A DNA stretch of 18,471 bases from Chloroflexota bacterium (GTDB lineage: Bacteria; Chloroflexota; Ktedonobacteria; Ktedonobacterales; Ktedonobacteraceae), in assembly GCA_902812455.1 (NCBI GenBank), contig CADDZH010000106.1, positions 1-18,471 on the forward strand, written 5' to 3'. Both the position numbers and the translations under genes were made by a program. The notes under the pieces were generated by a model that was not told the DNA's origin, made no database searches, and worked only from the letters and a program-made list of their open reading frames with translations. The first letter of the stretch is position 1. Every line of letters begins with the position of its first letter. Of the stretch, positions 6,987 through 15,782 are shown piece by piece.

Positions 6987-7289
6987 TCACACTGCTCTCT
7001 CCCTCCTATTTTTCAGTTCAAAAATGATGCCCCAATCGACGGTATCTCCAATGTTCTTAATCTCGTGCGTCACCCCTTCGGACCATACCGTGTCACCTTC
7101 CTTGATCGTCACCTCGCGGCTCGTGCCATTTGGGAAGGAGAACAGCACGCGAGCGGTACTAAGGGCATACACGAAATTCGCGGGGTGGGTGTGCATCTCG
7201 CTGGTCTCCCCCGGATTGATGCGCACATCAAGCACACGCACTCTGTCATTTTCAAACAGCACTTTGTGACCTGTTGGCAGCTTCTCCAT
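6987..7289 (-). CDS. Small single-domain cupin protein
   Basis: A 100-aa cupin beta-barrel, likely cytoplasmic, of unknown substrate. The first cupin motif keeps G28 and the metal-type histidines H33 and H35 (MHTHP). The usual downstream Glu is missing (residues 38-41 are NFVY). The second motif keeps H75 and N79 (THEIKN). Metal binding by three histidines is therefore plausible but not certain. Its length and composition match stand-alone cupins annotated as cytoplasmic or stress proteins. SD AAAGGAG lies 9 nt before ATG 7289. It is only 17 bp downstream of the flavin oxidase gene, so cotranscription is very likely and a role in handling the oxidase substrate or product is a reasonable inference. 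Confidence 0.85.
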   Translation of the reverse strand: MEKLPTGHKVLFENDRVRVLDVRINPGETSEMHTHPANFVYALSTARVLFSFPNGTSREVTIKEGDTVWSEGVTHEIKNIGDTVDWGIIFELKNRRERAV

Positions 7290-7306
7290 GTTGCTACTCC
7301 TTTCGC

Positions 7307-8698
7307 TTAACCTGTAATGGCTGTTGCTTCATCCGGGCGAATATTCTGGTTGAGCCGGAACAGGTTGGTGGGGTCATACTTGCTCTTCAACGCAACCAGG
7401 CGCTCGTAGTTAAGGCCATAAGCCGCGCGGATCCGAGCCTCGCCTTCATCGCCCAGGAAGTTGATGTAAGCCCCATGCATGGAGGGCTCGAGGGCGGCGA
7501 ACAGGCCCCGTGCCCAGCCGGTATGCTTGTCGTTGTCTACCGGTGTTGGCCACATGCCAATGATATTGACCACGAATCCCTCGTTGCGATGCCAGAAGGC
7601 GGTGGCATCTGCGGCCACGCGGTTCATCGCACCGCCAAGCTGGTGAATGTGAATCATCGAGAGCGGTGAGGTGGCTTGCGCGGCGTACTCAATCATCGCG
7701 TCGATGGCCTCGTCACTCAGGTCTTGCAGAAAGGCCGCTTTGAAGTAGCTTTGCAATCCGGCAGGCGCAGTCGGATCGTTGGCCTGTTGCAGCGCCGTGT
7801 AGGGCAGCGGACCCATCATGTCCATTACCGGCGGGCCGAATTCCTTGAGCGGTCGAATCACCTCGGTGCCTTGTTCCACCTGGCCAGCATAGCAGGCAGC
7901 AATACCGATGATCTGGTGTCCTTCAATGGTTGCGAAGATCACAATCGTAGTCAGTTCGTCGGGCGTGGTGGCAATGAAGTGGCGGTAGAACTGCAAGACC
8001 TCCCTGGCGCGCGGCAAGGGGTGCGCCACAATTCCACCTACTACCGTTGAGACCGGGTGCAGCGCGAACTCGAACGCCGTGACCACGCCGAAGTTGCCGC
8101 CCCCGCCGCGCAGGCCCCAGTAGAGATCGGGATTTTCGCTGGCGCTGGCTCTCACCAGTTGCCCGGAAGCTAGCACGACCTCTGCCGCAAGCAGGTTATC
8201 GCAGGCCAGCCCATACTTGCGCACCAGCCAGCCGATGCCGCCTCCAAGCGTGAACCCGGCCACACCGGTGGACGAGATCAGGCCGCCTGTAGTAGCAAGC
8301 CCGTACTTCTGCGCCTCCTCGTCGAACTCTTTCCAGGTCGCTCCCGGTTCGACGCGGGCAGTCCGGCGCTCGCTATCAACCTGCACGGCCTTCATGGATG
8401 AGAGATCGATGACCAGCCCATCATCGCAGGTACCCGCCCCGGTCACGTTGTGGCCCCCGCCGCGCACCGCCAGCAGCAGATTCTGGTCGCGCGCGAAACG
8501 GATGGCCTTGCTGACATCAGTAACCCCGGCGCAGCGTGCTATCAGGGCGGGTCGCCGGTCGATCATACCGTTCCATACCTTGCGGGCATCCTCGTAATCT
8601 GTGCCGCCGGGAAGGATCACCTGCCCGCGCAGGCCTGCCCGGAAATCCTGAATCGTGGCCTCGTCAAGCGTAAGGCCGCGAGCTGCTTCGTCCAACAT
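7307..8698 (-). CDS. FAD-binding BBE-type oxidoreductase (bicovalent flavoprotein)
   Basis: A 463-aa flavoprotein oxidase/dehydrogenase of the berberine-bridge-enzyme group, which oxidises sugars, alcohols or alkaloid-like compounds with O2 or another acceptor. The FAD_binding_4 domain covers about residues 45-230. RGGGHN supplies H83 for 8-alpha-histidyl FAD linkage, and YGLACDNLL supplies C166 for the 6-S-cysteinyl bond, so bicovalent flavin is predicted. GGGIGWL and LRGGGGNFGVVT are typical. The C-terminal BBE domain has YINFLGDEG and L-x-x-LKSKYDPTNLFRLNQNI. No signal peptide is seen, so it is probably cytoplasmic. The start is supported by AAGGAGG about 10 nt upstream. It is the first gene of a likely operon with the cupin. 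The exact substrate cannot be told from sequence. Confidence 0.93.
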   Translation of the reverse strand: MLDEAARGLTLDEATIQDFRAGLRGQVILPGGTDYEDARKVWNGMIDRRPALIARCAGVTDVSKAIRFARDQNLLLAVRGGGHNVTGAGTCDDGLVIDLSSMKAVQVDSERRTARVEPGATWKEFDEEAQKYGLATTGGLISSTGVAGFTLGGGIGWLVRKYGLACDNLLAAEVVLASGQLVRASASENPDLYWGLRGGGGNFGVVTAFEFALHPVSTVVGGIVAHPLPRAREVLQFYRHFIATTPDELTTIVIFATIEGHQIIGIAACYAGQVEQGTEVIRPLKEFGPPVMDMMGPLPYTALQQANDPTAPAGLQSYFKAAFLQDLSDEAIDAMIEYAAQATSPLSMIHIHQLGGAMNRVAADATAFWHRNEGFVVNIIGMWPTPVDNDKHTGWARGLFAALEPSMHGAYINFLGDEGEARIRAAYGLNYERLVALKSKYDPTNLFRLNQNIRPDEATAITG

Positions 8699-8719
8699 TG
8701 TGGTATTCCCTCCTTTTCG

Positions 8720-8794
8720 CTAGACGTTCCTGCTTGCACCCTGGAAGTCGATGCCAATGCACGGCTCATTCCCAAGCACCCAGGCATCTTCCAT
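8720..8794 (-). CDS. Possible 24-residue small ORF between acetyltransferase and oxidase genes
   Basis: ATG 8794 follows AGGAGAAGGAG with about 8 nt spacing and encodes 24 residues beginning MEDAWVLGNE and ending SRNV, with stop TAG at 8722-8720. It lies 21 bp upstream of the oxidase start in the 165-bp intergenic space. It could be a leader peptide or a chance frame; no homologue is recognised. The good ribosome site is the only positive evidence. Confidence 0.25.
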   Translation of the reverse strand: MEDAWVLGNEPCIGIDFQGASRNV

Positions 8795-8863
8795 TGGGAT
8801 TTCTCCTTCTCCTGTCACGTGCATGAAGGCGAAGCAAACGCTCTGGTACCATCACCTCACTCC

Positions 8864-9841
8864 CTATCTCCAATCTGAGATGAGGTAGACACCCGGCCGA
8901 TTGTACCCAGCCTCATTGGGCCGTTGCATGGCGATCCCAAACATTTCGGTGCGGAAGCCGCTTTTGCGCATGTGACGATACGCCTCCTCGCACCCCATGT
9001 TGACTCCCGCAAACACGTGCGACATGCCCGCTGCTTCGGCGAACGCCTGGCATGCGCTCAGTAATTGGGTAAAACGTTGTTCTGCTGCCGGCCCGGGACG
9101 CACGGCTCCAAACTTGACATAGCACATCCCACTTCCAGCCTCAGTACCCGCACCACAGTGACAGACGGCAAAACCGGTGAGTTGCGAATCGTCCAGCAGG
9201 AGTACGGTATCGCCAAGCCGCTGCTGCTGGACAGCCTGAATTTCGCGCTCCAGATCAAGCCCTTCATAGATGGCATCAGTCAGTACACGGCAGGCAGCGA
9301 CGGCTGCTTGTTGCTCGCTTTCCTTGAGATCAGAGTACTTTGACCAGTGCGCCACAGGGTTCGTTTGCGGTGTAACCGCCTTTGACATGAGAGGCGTGAG
9401 GAAGCGCGCGTAAAAGCCATACTTCTCGTACAGATGGATGTGTTTCGGGCTGTGCGGGAAGGTGAAGAGTCCGGCGTGCCTGGTTCCCCACTCAGAAAAC
9501 TTCTCCATGACCGGCTGCATGAGCCGTTGGGCAATGCCTTGATCCCACAGATCAGGACGGACCATGAGTGGTCCGAAGAATCCCACCCTTCCCCAGTTGC
9601 TAACGATATTGGTTCCGGCCAGTTCGCCATTGACCTCGGCAGCAAAAACCCGCGTCGGATCGGCTTTCCAGCGAGTGCGCACAGCGTCTGAATCACCCGC
9701 AAAAGTCTCCGGGTTGGGCAGGCCAATGAATGTGCCGAAAGCCACGCGGAATAGACGATCCGCATTATCCAGTTCGCTTGCTTGAAGGAGACGAATGGTG
9801 ACGTCTAGCGCATTCAAGCTCTTCTTTTGGGTTGTTGACAT
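8864..9841 (-). CDS. Tandem-domain GNAT family N-acetyltransferase
   Basis: A 325-aa cytoplasmic enzyme predicted to move acetyl from acetyl-CoA to an amine. The N-terminal GNAT fold (about 14-160) has the CoA-binding motif A as PLMVRPDLWDQGIAQRLMQ and the motif B end LYEKYGFYARF. A second, more diverged GNAT-like half follows from about 200: LTGFAVCHCG, YVKFGAVRPGPAAEQRFTQL, and a C-terminal AYRHMRKSGFRTEMFGIAM. Such double GNATs are common in soil bacteria, but the acceptor is unknown. ATG 9841 is preceded by AAAGGAA. TATACT at 9915-9910 could be its -10, but no good -35 is seen. It lies upstream of the oxidase on the same strand with a 165-bp gap, so cotranscription is uncertain. Confidence 0.87.
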   Translation of the reverse strand: MSTTQKKSLNALDVTIRLLQASELDNADRLFRVAFGTFIGLPNPETFAGDSDAVRTRWKADPTRVFAAEVNGELAGTNIVSNWGRVGFFGPLMVRPDLWDQGIAQRLMQPVMEKFSEWGTRHAGLFTFPHSPKHIHLYEKYGFYARFLTPLMSKAVTPQTNPVAHWSKYSDLKESEQQAAVAACRVLTDAIYEGLDLEREIQAVQQQRLGDTVLLLDDSQLTGFAVCHCGAGTEAGSGMCYVKFGAVRPGPAAEQRFTQLLSACQAFAEAAGMSHVFAGVNMGCEEAYRHMRKSGFRTEMFGIAMQRPNEAGYNRPGVYLISDWR

Positions 9842-10010
9842 GACGAGTATTTCCTTTTCTCAGTGGACTTTCTTTCACAAAACCTGCGAAGGCGGTCGGT
9901 CTGAAAAGGAGTATAGCCGGAAAAGGCTCCCTTGCCATTGTGGAAAGTACCAATAAGCGGGAGCAATCAGTACGAATCTTTTGAGGGAGGGTGGGAGGAT
10001 AGTACGTAGT

Positions 10011-13000
10011 TTAGCGGGTGGGAAGCAGCCCTTTTTCAACGGCCCAGGCCGCGATCTGCGCTCGTGTCGTAAAGCCTAACTTCCCCAGGATGTTGCTGAC
10101 ATGAGCCTCAGCCGTCCGTTCACTCACCACCAGGGAGGCGGCAATCTCCCGGTTGCTCTTTCCCTGGGCCACGAGTGCGGCTACTTCGCGTTCTCGTGCG
10201 GAGAGTCCGCCATACTTGAGGCTTTTGAGCGCCTCCTGTGAAAGCGGCTTTGCCTGTGGGAACGAGGCCAGGGCCGCGCGCAAGAAATGCTCTCGCAGAG
10301 CGGTTTCATCGATGGTCTCGGCCAGTTTGGTGATGATCTCGCGGGCCTCGCTCCATTCACGCTGCGCCTGCTCCTCATGTTTGAGCAGGTGATAGACCTT
10401 CCCCAATGAGCGCTGGATGCGCCAGAGGATCGATGGCGCCTGCCGCTGCTCCGCGCCCAGTCTGGCCTCCTCGAACGCTTCCGCCGCTTCCTCCAGGCGC
10501 ATGAAGGCAAGCAGAGCCTCACCTTTCAGGGCCAGCAGGTGAGGAATAGGCTGGGGACCCGCATTACCAGGAGCGGATACGATCAAGTGCTCGGCGATAC
10601 GTAATGCCACAGCAGCCTCCCCTTGCGCCAGCGCAAGTTCACCCCAGGCGCGGGCCGCCTGTCGTTCAAAAAAGTTGCCTGGTTCCCCATCTCGTGGTAT
10701 GACGGTTTTGAGCACCGCTTCTGCACGAAGAAGCTCGCGCTTGAGGATGTAGGCCAGCGCCAGGTATGGCATCAGATAGCCGATCCAAATCATCGAGCGA
10801 AGCTGCTGCGCACCTGCTACCCCGGCTTCCAGAAAGGCAACTGCCTTATCAGGCTCAAGCAGCAAGAGATAGAGGTGTCCCAAGGCGCCCTGAGTAGCAG
10901 CAATCCACTCCTGGTGCTCGATGCTGGCGGCGATACGCAGCGCCTCATGTGCGTGGGCCAGCGCCGGACCGAATACACCAAAGGAGGAGAGTACCCACGT
11001 GGTCGCCATTTCGACAAAGGCCTGCCCTGAGAGTGAGTTCGTCTGGCGCGCCAATAGCAATGCCTCTTCAGTATCCTGCACACATTCCTCGCATGTGAGA
11101 AGCGCGCTGAAGGTCGTTTCAATCGTCTCGGGAGCTACGTCAAAGGCTCGCGCAGCCAGCACTGCGAACAGTCTTTGCCGGTCGCCCAGACTACGGAAGA
11201 GCTCAATCGCTCGCCCAAAGAAATCCTTCACCGCCCCGGCCGGGTCTCCGGTGAAATACCAGGCCATACCAAGCATCTCAAGCGTCTCAGCGATACCCCG
11301 CCTGTCGGCTCGCATCTCAAACAGGCGCAGCGCCTCACGAAGTGCCTCAAGCGCTTCCTGAATGTGTCCGGTGTTGAGCAGCCAGTTCCCCAGGCGGTTG
11401 AGAGTTTGCGCGCGCAGCGTTGGATCGGCAAGGTCCTCGGCAAGCCGGAGTGCCCGGCGAAACCACACCTCCGCCCGTTCGTAATCGTGTCCGGTCCACA
11501 GGAAGCCGATGGCGATCATACTCTGCCATTCCACCTTACCATCCTGCCCGGCGCGCGCAGTGTCAAGCGCGCGTTCATAATCGCCAAGCGCCTGCTCAAA
11601 GTCACCCAGCGTTTCATAGGCCTGCCCCCGTGCCAGGTAGAGGAATGCTGGAGGCGTCTGTGAGAGATGATGGGCTGCCTCTATTGCACGCGTGAAATGG
11701 TCGATGGCGGCCTGCTGAGCGTAGAGCGAGAGCGCTTTTTCTCCCGCTTCTTGCGAGTAGGCCAGCGCTTGCTCCCACAGGCCCGCTTCATAGGAATGGT
11801 AGGCCAGGTCTTCCAGGTAGCTCTCTCGAGCAGTCGAAGAAGAGGCACAAAGGCGCTCCAGGGTGTGGATGAGGCTCCGATGCAAGCCTTGCCGCTCGCG
11901 CAGTAGCAACTCGGTATAGATCGCCTCTTGCGTCAGCGCGTGGCGAAAGGCAAACTGGTCTGCTGCCTCTTCTACCACTAACTGGGCGGTCACCACCTCT
12001 TTGAGCAGGGCCAGCAGGTGTGCTTCATCGCAGCACATGATCTCTTGCAGCAAGGTGACGTTGAAGCGTCGCCCGGCAACCGCAGCCAGCGTGACGAGGC
12101 GTTTGGCATCTGCGCTTAAGTACGCGATCCGTTGTTGCACAGCTTCCTGCACACTGCGGGGCACGGGAGCTTTGCGAGCAGTCAGTTTCCAGGTGCCATC
12201 GACAGGCACCAGCTCTCCTGTTGTGATAAGCGATTTGAGGAGTTCTTCGACGAAGAAGGGGTTGCCCTCAGAGCGAGTGTAGAGCGTATCGAGAAGATCG
12301 CTGTCGATTCCCTGCTTCAGGTCTAGTATAGCGTGCAGCATGGCTGCAACATCGGTGCGTGAAAGGCGCTTGAGCGACAATTCCTGTGCCAGGCGTTCCC
12401 GATCGAGCTCGGCCAGCCACTGCTTCACGTGTGGATGAGGTTCATCACTACGATAGGTGACGAGCAAGAGGAGTGGCACCTGCCGAGAGCTTCGTGCCAG
12501 GTGCAGCAAAAATTCGAGGCTGAGGTCATCGCACCAGTGGATGTCCTCCACCACGAGGAACACGGGATGCGCTGCTGCCTGCCCCGTAAAGAAATGCGTC
12601 ATCACGGCAAAGATGCGCCGCTTCTCCTGTTCGGGATCGGCCTGTGGTGATGCAGGCAGGTTCGCCAGATCAGGGAAGAGTAGGACCAGGTCAGGCAGCA
12701 ACCGCGACAGCTCAGCGAGTAACGGTTTCACCTTGTCTGTGATGGAAAGCGGGGCTGACTGCGTAAAATATGAACGGAAGAGGTCAAGCAGGGGAGCATA
12801 GGGAAACGAACGATCCGTTGGGAAGCAGTTTCCCTGGAAGAGCAGAATATCGTGGGCAGCCGCGTAGGTTTTTGCCTCGGCGACCAGGCGTGACTTGCCA
12901 ATGCCGGCTTCACCACTCAGGACGATCACCCGCCCCTGCCCGTCAATCTCCTGATCGATGAGTGAGTGGAGATGGGTGAGATCTTGTGCGCGCCCGATCA

Positions 13001-13040
13001 AGACGGGGCACATGATTGGGGGAGTGAACCGTGCCTCCAT
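10011..13040 (-). CDS. LAL-type LuxR family transcriptional regulator with AAA ATPase and TPR domains
   Basis: A 1009-aa ATP-dependent activator of the MalT/LAL class; these integrate a ligand signal through the TPR arm and ATPase and then activate promoters. Walker A is GEAGIGKS (residues 43-50) and Walker [10 protein letters not shown] (161-169). Winged-helix/ATPase-lid sequence follows, including [12 protein letters not shown] long helical repeat region spans about 430-930, with repeats such as [19 protein letters not shown] and [22 protein letters not shown]. The C-terminal LuxR HTH covers 946-1009 ([25 protein letters not shown], then [16 protein letters not shown]). ATG 13040 has AGAGGA nine nt upstream. 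It is transcribed divergently from the WD40 lipoprotein with 252 bp between, making that gene a candidate target. Its ligand cannot be inferred. Confidence 0.93.
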   Translation of the reverse strand: MEARFTPPIMCPVLIGRAQDLTHLHSLIDQEIDGQGRVIVLSGEAGIGKSRLVAEAKTYAAAHDILLFQGNCFPTDRSFPYAPLLDLFRSYFTQSAPLSITDKVKPLLAELSRLLPDLVLLFPDLANLPASPQADPEQEKRRIFAVMTHFFTGQAAAHPVFLVVEDIHWCDDLSLEFLLHLARSSRQVPLLLLVTYRSDEPHPHVKQWLAELDRERLAQELSLKRLSRTDVAAMLHAILDLKQGIDSDLLDTLYTRSEGNPFFVEELLKSLITTGELVPVDGTWKLTARKAPVPRSVQEAVQQRIAYLSADAKRLVTLAAVAGRRFNVTLLQEIMCCDEAHLLALLKEVVTAQLVVEEAADQFAFRHALTQEAIYTELLLRERQGLHRSLIHTLERLCASSSTARESYLEDLAYHSYEAGLWEQALAYSQEAGEKALSLYAQQAAIDHFTRAIEAAHHLSQTPPAFLYLARGQAYETLGDFEQALGDYERALDTARAGQDGKVEWQSMIAIGFLWTGHDYERAEVWFRRALRLAEDLADPTLRAQTLNRLGNWLLNTGHIQEALEALREALRLFEMRADRRGIAETLEMLGMAWYFTGDPAGAVKDFFGRAIELFRSLGDRQRLFAVLAARAFDVAPETIETTFSALLTCEECVQDTEEALLLARQTNSLSGQAFVEMATTWVLSSFGVFGPALAHAHEALRIAASIEHQEWIAATQGALGHLYLLLLEPDKAVAFLEAGVAGAQQLRSMIWIGYLMPYLALAYILKRELLRAEAVLKTVIPRDGEPGNFFERQAARAWGELALAQGEAAVALRIAEHLIVSAPGNAGPQPIPHLLALKGEALLAFMRLEEAAEAFEEARLGAEQRQAPSILWRIQRSLGKVYHLLKHEEQAQREWSEAREIITKLAETIDETALREHFLRAALASFPQAKPLSQEALKSLKYGGLSAREREVAALVAQGKSNREIAASLVVSERTAEAHVSNILGKLGFTTRAQIAAWAVEKGLLPTR

Positions 13041-13102
13041 CGCCTGCTATCCTCTCGGAAGCTTCAACCTTTCCTTCTGCTACCAGTTTTCTGCTACGAA
13101 CA

Positions 13103-13131
13103 AGTCTAGCAGCAATCACAGCAAAATTCAA
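13103..13131 (-). promoter_or_regulatory. Candidate promoter of the LAL regulator gene
   Basis: On the minus strand, TTGAAT (13131-13126) and TAGACT (13108-13103) have an ideal 17-bp spacer, each matching 4 of 6 consensus bases. The predicted leader is about 55 nt to ATG 13040. Confidence 0.4.
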
Positions 13132-13165
13132 GTGAGAGGCGAGATGGAAGCCACGTCAAAAATCA

Positions 13166-13195
13166 TTGACAGTTGCCTGAATAGCATAGTATGCT
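13166..13195 (+). promoter_or_regulatory. Candidate distal promoter of the WD40 gene
   Basis: A perfect TTGACA (13166-13171) is followed after 18 bp by TATGCT (13190-13195). It overlaps the ATG at 13191 of the longest reading frame, which argues that this ATG is not the real start. Confidence 0.4.
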
Positions 13196-13227
13196 CTTGC
13201 ATATAGCTGAAGTAAGCAACATTGATA

Positions 13228-13257
13228 TTGACAGAATCAGCCCTGTTCCCTTATTTT
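13228..13257 (+). promoter_or_regulatory. Candidate proximal promoter of the WD40 gene
   Basis: A second perfect TTGACA (13228-13233) is followed after 18 bp by TATTTT (13252-13257). The start point would be about 13264, giving a leader of roughly 29 nt to ATG 13293. The two -35 boxes are 62 bp apart. Confidence 0.4.
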
Positions 13258-13292
13258 TGCTCGGTACACTTCACGAAGAAAGGGGAGTATCG

Positions 13293-14438
13293 ATGATGCG
13301 TCAAACGCCAAATTTCCTCGTGGGGTGCCCCTCTCGCCGGCAAGTGCTCCGGAGCCTGGCGGGCTTCGTTATAGCAGCCATGGGTCTGGAAGGCTGTGCT
13401 CAATCTCTTTCCTCCTCAAAAGCTCCTGTTTCCACTCCTACCCCTCGTCCTCTTGGAAGTGTCCTGTATACCTACCGTGGGCATACCGGCCATATCACAA
13501 GTGTTGCATGGTCACCCGATGGCAAGTACATCGCCTCTGGCTCTGCGGATCAAACGGTGCAGGTCTGGGCTGCCAATCCTGGCGAACATCTTCACCCCTT
13601 TATTTACCGTGGTCACACGGCTGGCGTGCAAACAGCGGCGTGGTCACCAGCCAGTAATCGCGTGGCCTCAGGCTCTCTCGATAAGACGATCCAGGTATGG
13701 GACGCACTGACCGGAGAGCATGTTGTCGCCTATCATGGGCATACTGGCGCCGTAATGACAATCGCATGGTCGCCGGATGGGAAGTTCATTGCCTCCGGCG
13801 GCGCCGATGGCACCGTGAGGCTGTGGGATGTCGCCACCGGCAAGCAGCAGTACGTCTATCACGGTCATCAAGGGACGGTCAACTCGCTCGTGTGGTCACC
13901 CGATAGCCGGCGCATCGCTTCTGCTGCTTCTGACACAACTGTGCAGATTATCGATGCTCTGACCGGAAAGCACCTGTATACCTATCGCGGGCATAGCGAC
14001 AACGTCAGCTCTGTTTCCTGGTCACCGGACGGGAGGTTCATTGCTTCCGGTTCGTGGGACAAAACAGTCCAGGTCTGGACTGCGACGACGGGTACTGTCC
14101 TGTATACCTATCGCGGGTACAACGTGCAAGCCGCGCAAGCTGATCCGACTAAGGGAGTTCTTCCCGACCTCATCTTTGCGGTCGCCTGGTCGCATAACGG
14201 CAAACGCATCGCAGCAGTTACCCAGGTTTATTGTGGCGATATCTGCGCAGTTGTCCTGGGCTGGGACGCCTATACCGAGCAGCATTTCACGTTCTACGTA
14301 GACGTGCCGGTCTTTGCCCTGGCATGGTCTCCTGACGACACGCGACAGGCGATTGCGGAGGTTGTTTCAACACAAGGGCTCCCACAAGGCTCGTCGAAGT
14401 CGATAGATGGCCAGTACGTGCAGATAGTGACAGCATGA
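13293..14438 (+). CDS. Tat-exported WD40-repeat lipoprotein
   Basis: A 381-aa predicted surface lipoprotein carrying a beta-propeller, a protein-interaction scaffold. The start chosen is ATG 13293 (SD AGGGGAG, 5 nt upstream; a second ATG at 13296 is also possible), not ATG 13191, which lies inside a promoter. The N-terminus has twin arginines in SRRQVL (14-19), a hydrophobic stretch and lipobox LEGC with C35, that is a Tat lipoprotein signal. A Ser/Thr/Pro linker leads to five clear WD40 blades, each with GH, SPDG and a closing VW, VRLWD or VQIID strand. Two diverged blades follow: FAVAWSHNGK, containing YCGDIC, then FALAWSPDD. Seven blades would close one propeller. It is divergent from the LAL regulator and converges on the integrase. 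No enzymatic domain is present; the binding partner is unknown. Confidence 0.88.
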   Translation: MMRQTPNFLVGCPSRRQVLRSLAGFVIAAMGLEGCAQSLSSSKAPVSTPTPRPLGSVLYTYRGHTGHITSVAWSPDGKYIASGSADQTVQVWAANPGEHLHPFIYRGHTAGVQTAAWSPASNRVASGSLDKTIQVWDALTGEHVVAYHGHTGAVMTIAWSPDGKFIASGGADGTVRLWDVATGKQQYVYHGHQGTVNSLVWSPDSRRIASAASDTTVQIIDALTGKHLYTYRGHSDNVSSVSWSPDGRFIASGSWDKTVQVWTATTGTVLYTYRGYNVQAAQADPTKGVLPDLIFAVAWSHNGKRIAAVTQVYCGDICAVVLGWDAYTEQHFTFYVDVPVFALAWSPDDTRQAIAEVVSTQGLPQGSSKSIDGQYVQIVTA

Positions 14439-14509
14439 ATCTTTTTCTGTGAGACTGACAAACTCCAATCTGTATTAGGGCCAGTCATATTTCTTATAGC
14501 CTAGACACT

Positions 14510-15445
14510 TCAATACAAATTGTCAGTTAATCCAGGCTCCATATCGTCGAGCACATAGTGCCTGGCCGTCGTCTCGATGGACTTGTGCCCAAGCGCAGCC
14601 TGCGCCTTGCGAATATCCTTTGCAGCCAGTTGTGTCCCTACAAAGCGCCTGAAATCATGCGGCTTCAGGTGAGGCAGGCCGCATAGCTTTGCGTAGTGAA
14701 CGACCACTTTCCATACCGCCGTTTTTGAGAGCGCTTTATTGAGCGGAACCTGCCTCGCGCCAGAAAAACTTGTAAAGACGTACTCAGAGTTAACGGGCTG
14801 CTTCGCCTTCCACTCCATCAGCAAGCTGTATGCCTCAGATGAGAGGTAAGCTTTCCTATAGTCAATATCCGTTTTTCCTCGCACCAGCAGCATATGTCCC
14901 TCTCCCTGCTTCTTTACCTGCGCCCATGTGAGCGTCGCCAGTTCCTCAACACGTATACCGGAGGAGGCCAGCGTGGCCAGCAGCGCCGCGTCCCGCACGC
15001 CCACAAGCGTTGTAACATCCGGCGCTGAGCACAGGCGGCGCATCTCCTCAGGCTCGATACGGGTCCTTGCATGCTGCTTCAGCCGTTTCTTGAGTGCTCG
15101 CTGCTTCACGCCCTCTACCCGCGCAAACCTCGCTTCAACGGTCTCTGGAATACGCTCTCTTTTGGCGGCCTCTCGCATCAGCCTGCGCACAGCCGAGAGC
15201 ATGCGATTGATGGTATTCGGGGACATGGCCGTATGAACCACAAGATGGTCTCGCCACTGCACGAGCGTGCGATCATCAAGCGGGTCGAGATTCGCTTCGA
15301 GCGCATAATCCCGGTAAGCCAGCACATCACGCCGGTACATGGCGATGGAGGACGCTGCCAGTTCGCCAGCCAGGACACTACCCAGCTCATCTTCTGAGAA
15401 CGGGAGATGAGCTGATAGCGGTACTGGTACGTTACGCTCTTCCAT
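14510..15445 (-). CDS. Tyrosine recombinase/integrase (XerC/D-like phage integrase family)
   Basis: A 311-aa site-specific recombinase that cuts and rejoins DNA through a phosphotyrosine. The N-terminal SAM-like core-binding domain spans about 24-112 (SSIAMYRRDVLAYRDYAL, then SPNTINRMLSAVRRLMREA). The catalytic domain spans about 130-311, with all active residues: R165 (SGIRVEEL), K191 (RGKTD), H263 and R266 (PHDFRRFV), H287 (LGHKS) and nucleophile Y297 (RHYVL). The enzyme therefore looks active. ATG 15445 is preceded by AGGGG six nt upstream, and a near-consensus promoter lies at 15505-15533. No excisionase, relaxase, phage gene or tRNA is next to it, so the att site and the element it mobilises are unknown. 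It converges on the WD40 gene with a 71-bp gap. Confidence 0.93.
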   Translation of the reverse strand: MEERNVPVPLSAHLPFSEDELGSVLAGELAASSIAMYRRDVLAYRDYALEANLDPLDDRTLVQWRDHLVVHTAMSPNTINRMLSAVRRLMREAAKRERIPETVEARFARVEGVKQRALKKRLKQHARTRIEPEEMRRLCSAPDVTTLVGVRDAALLATLASSGIRVEELATLTWAQVKKQGEGHMLLVRGKTDIDYRKAYLSSEAYSLLMEWKAKQPVNSEYVFTSFSGARQVPLNKALSKTAVWKVVVHYAKLCGLPHLKPHDFRRFVGTQLAAKDIRKAQAALGHKSIETTARHYVLDDMEPGLTDNLY

Positions 15446-15782
15446 ATGCTTCCCCTGCCTCTAATTGGTAGTTGGTAAATTAAACGGACATTTACTTAAT
15501 CACTATTGTACCTACTTTTACCCCTCCTGTCAAGTGCTTCGTCTTTCATATAGTCTTGCACGCCCATCTCCCTTCTACCGAATTTCCCCTCCCAAACGAG
15601 GAAATGAGAGAATGTCCTATAATATCAACGGAAGTGATTCCTTTGACAAAAAGCGGGATCGGGCTTGGGCCAGAAAGTGATGACACTCCTAATAGTAATT
15701 TGGCAATGGCCGGAAATATGCGTTTACCAAAGTGAAATTTTACTCCCGCTACCATCGTGTCTTGCTTGAAGGAGTCAGCCGC
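15446..15782. other. 337-bp AT-richer interval upstream of integrase and DUF5808 remnant
   Basis: It contains the integrase promoter (15505-15533, minus strand) and the SD AAGGAG (about 15769-15774) of the DUF5808 remnant. A 22-codon frame from ATG 15612 to TGA 15680 has a weak AGGA site ten bases upstream and is Lys/Arg/Asp-rich, but matches nothing I know. No other gene or tRNA is seen. This is where an integrase attachment site might be sought. Confidence 0.45.
15505..15533 (-). promoter_or_regulatory. Near-consensus sigma70 promoter of the integrase gene
   Basis: On the minus strand, perfect TTGACA (15533-15528) and TACAAT (15510-15505, 5 of 6) are separated by exactly 17 bp. It is the best promoter in the window and gives a leader of about 50 nt to ATG 15445. 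Confidence 0.7.

Noticed and set aside
10011..13040. Numerous plus-strand frames of 60-160 codons opposite the LAL gene
   Set aside because: Antisense shadows of a high-G+C gene with clear domain structure; no ribosome sites or families.
13191..13292. 34-codon N-terminal extension of the WD40 protein
   Set aside because: It overlaps promoter hexamers, has no SD, and would bury the Tat lipoprotein signal inside the protein.
14453..14492. Bidirectional terminator between WD40 and integrase genes
   Set aside because: Only a 5-bp GACTG/CAGTC pairing with a long loop; not convincing.
15618..15623. Perfect TATAAT on the plus strand
   Set aside because: No -35-like hexamer at 16-18 bp spacing (AAACGA/AACGAG/ACGAGG).
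15612..15680. 22-codon plus-strand ORF upstream of the DUF5808 remnant
   Set aside because: Only a weak, distant AGGA site and no recognised similarity; mentioned in the interval entry but not called as a gene.
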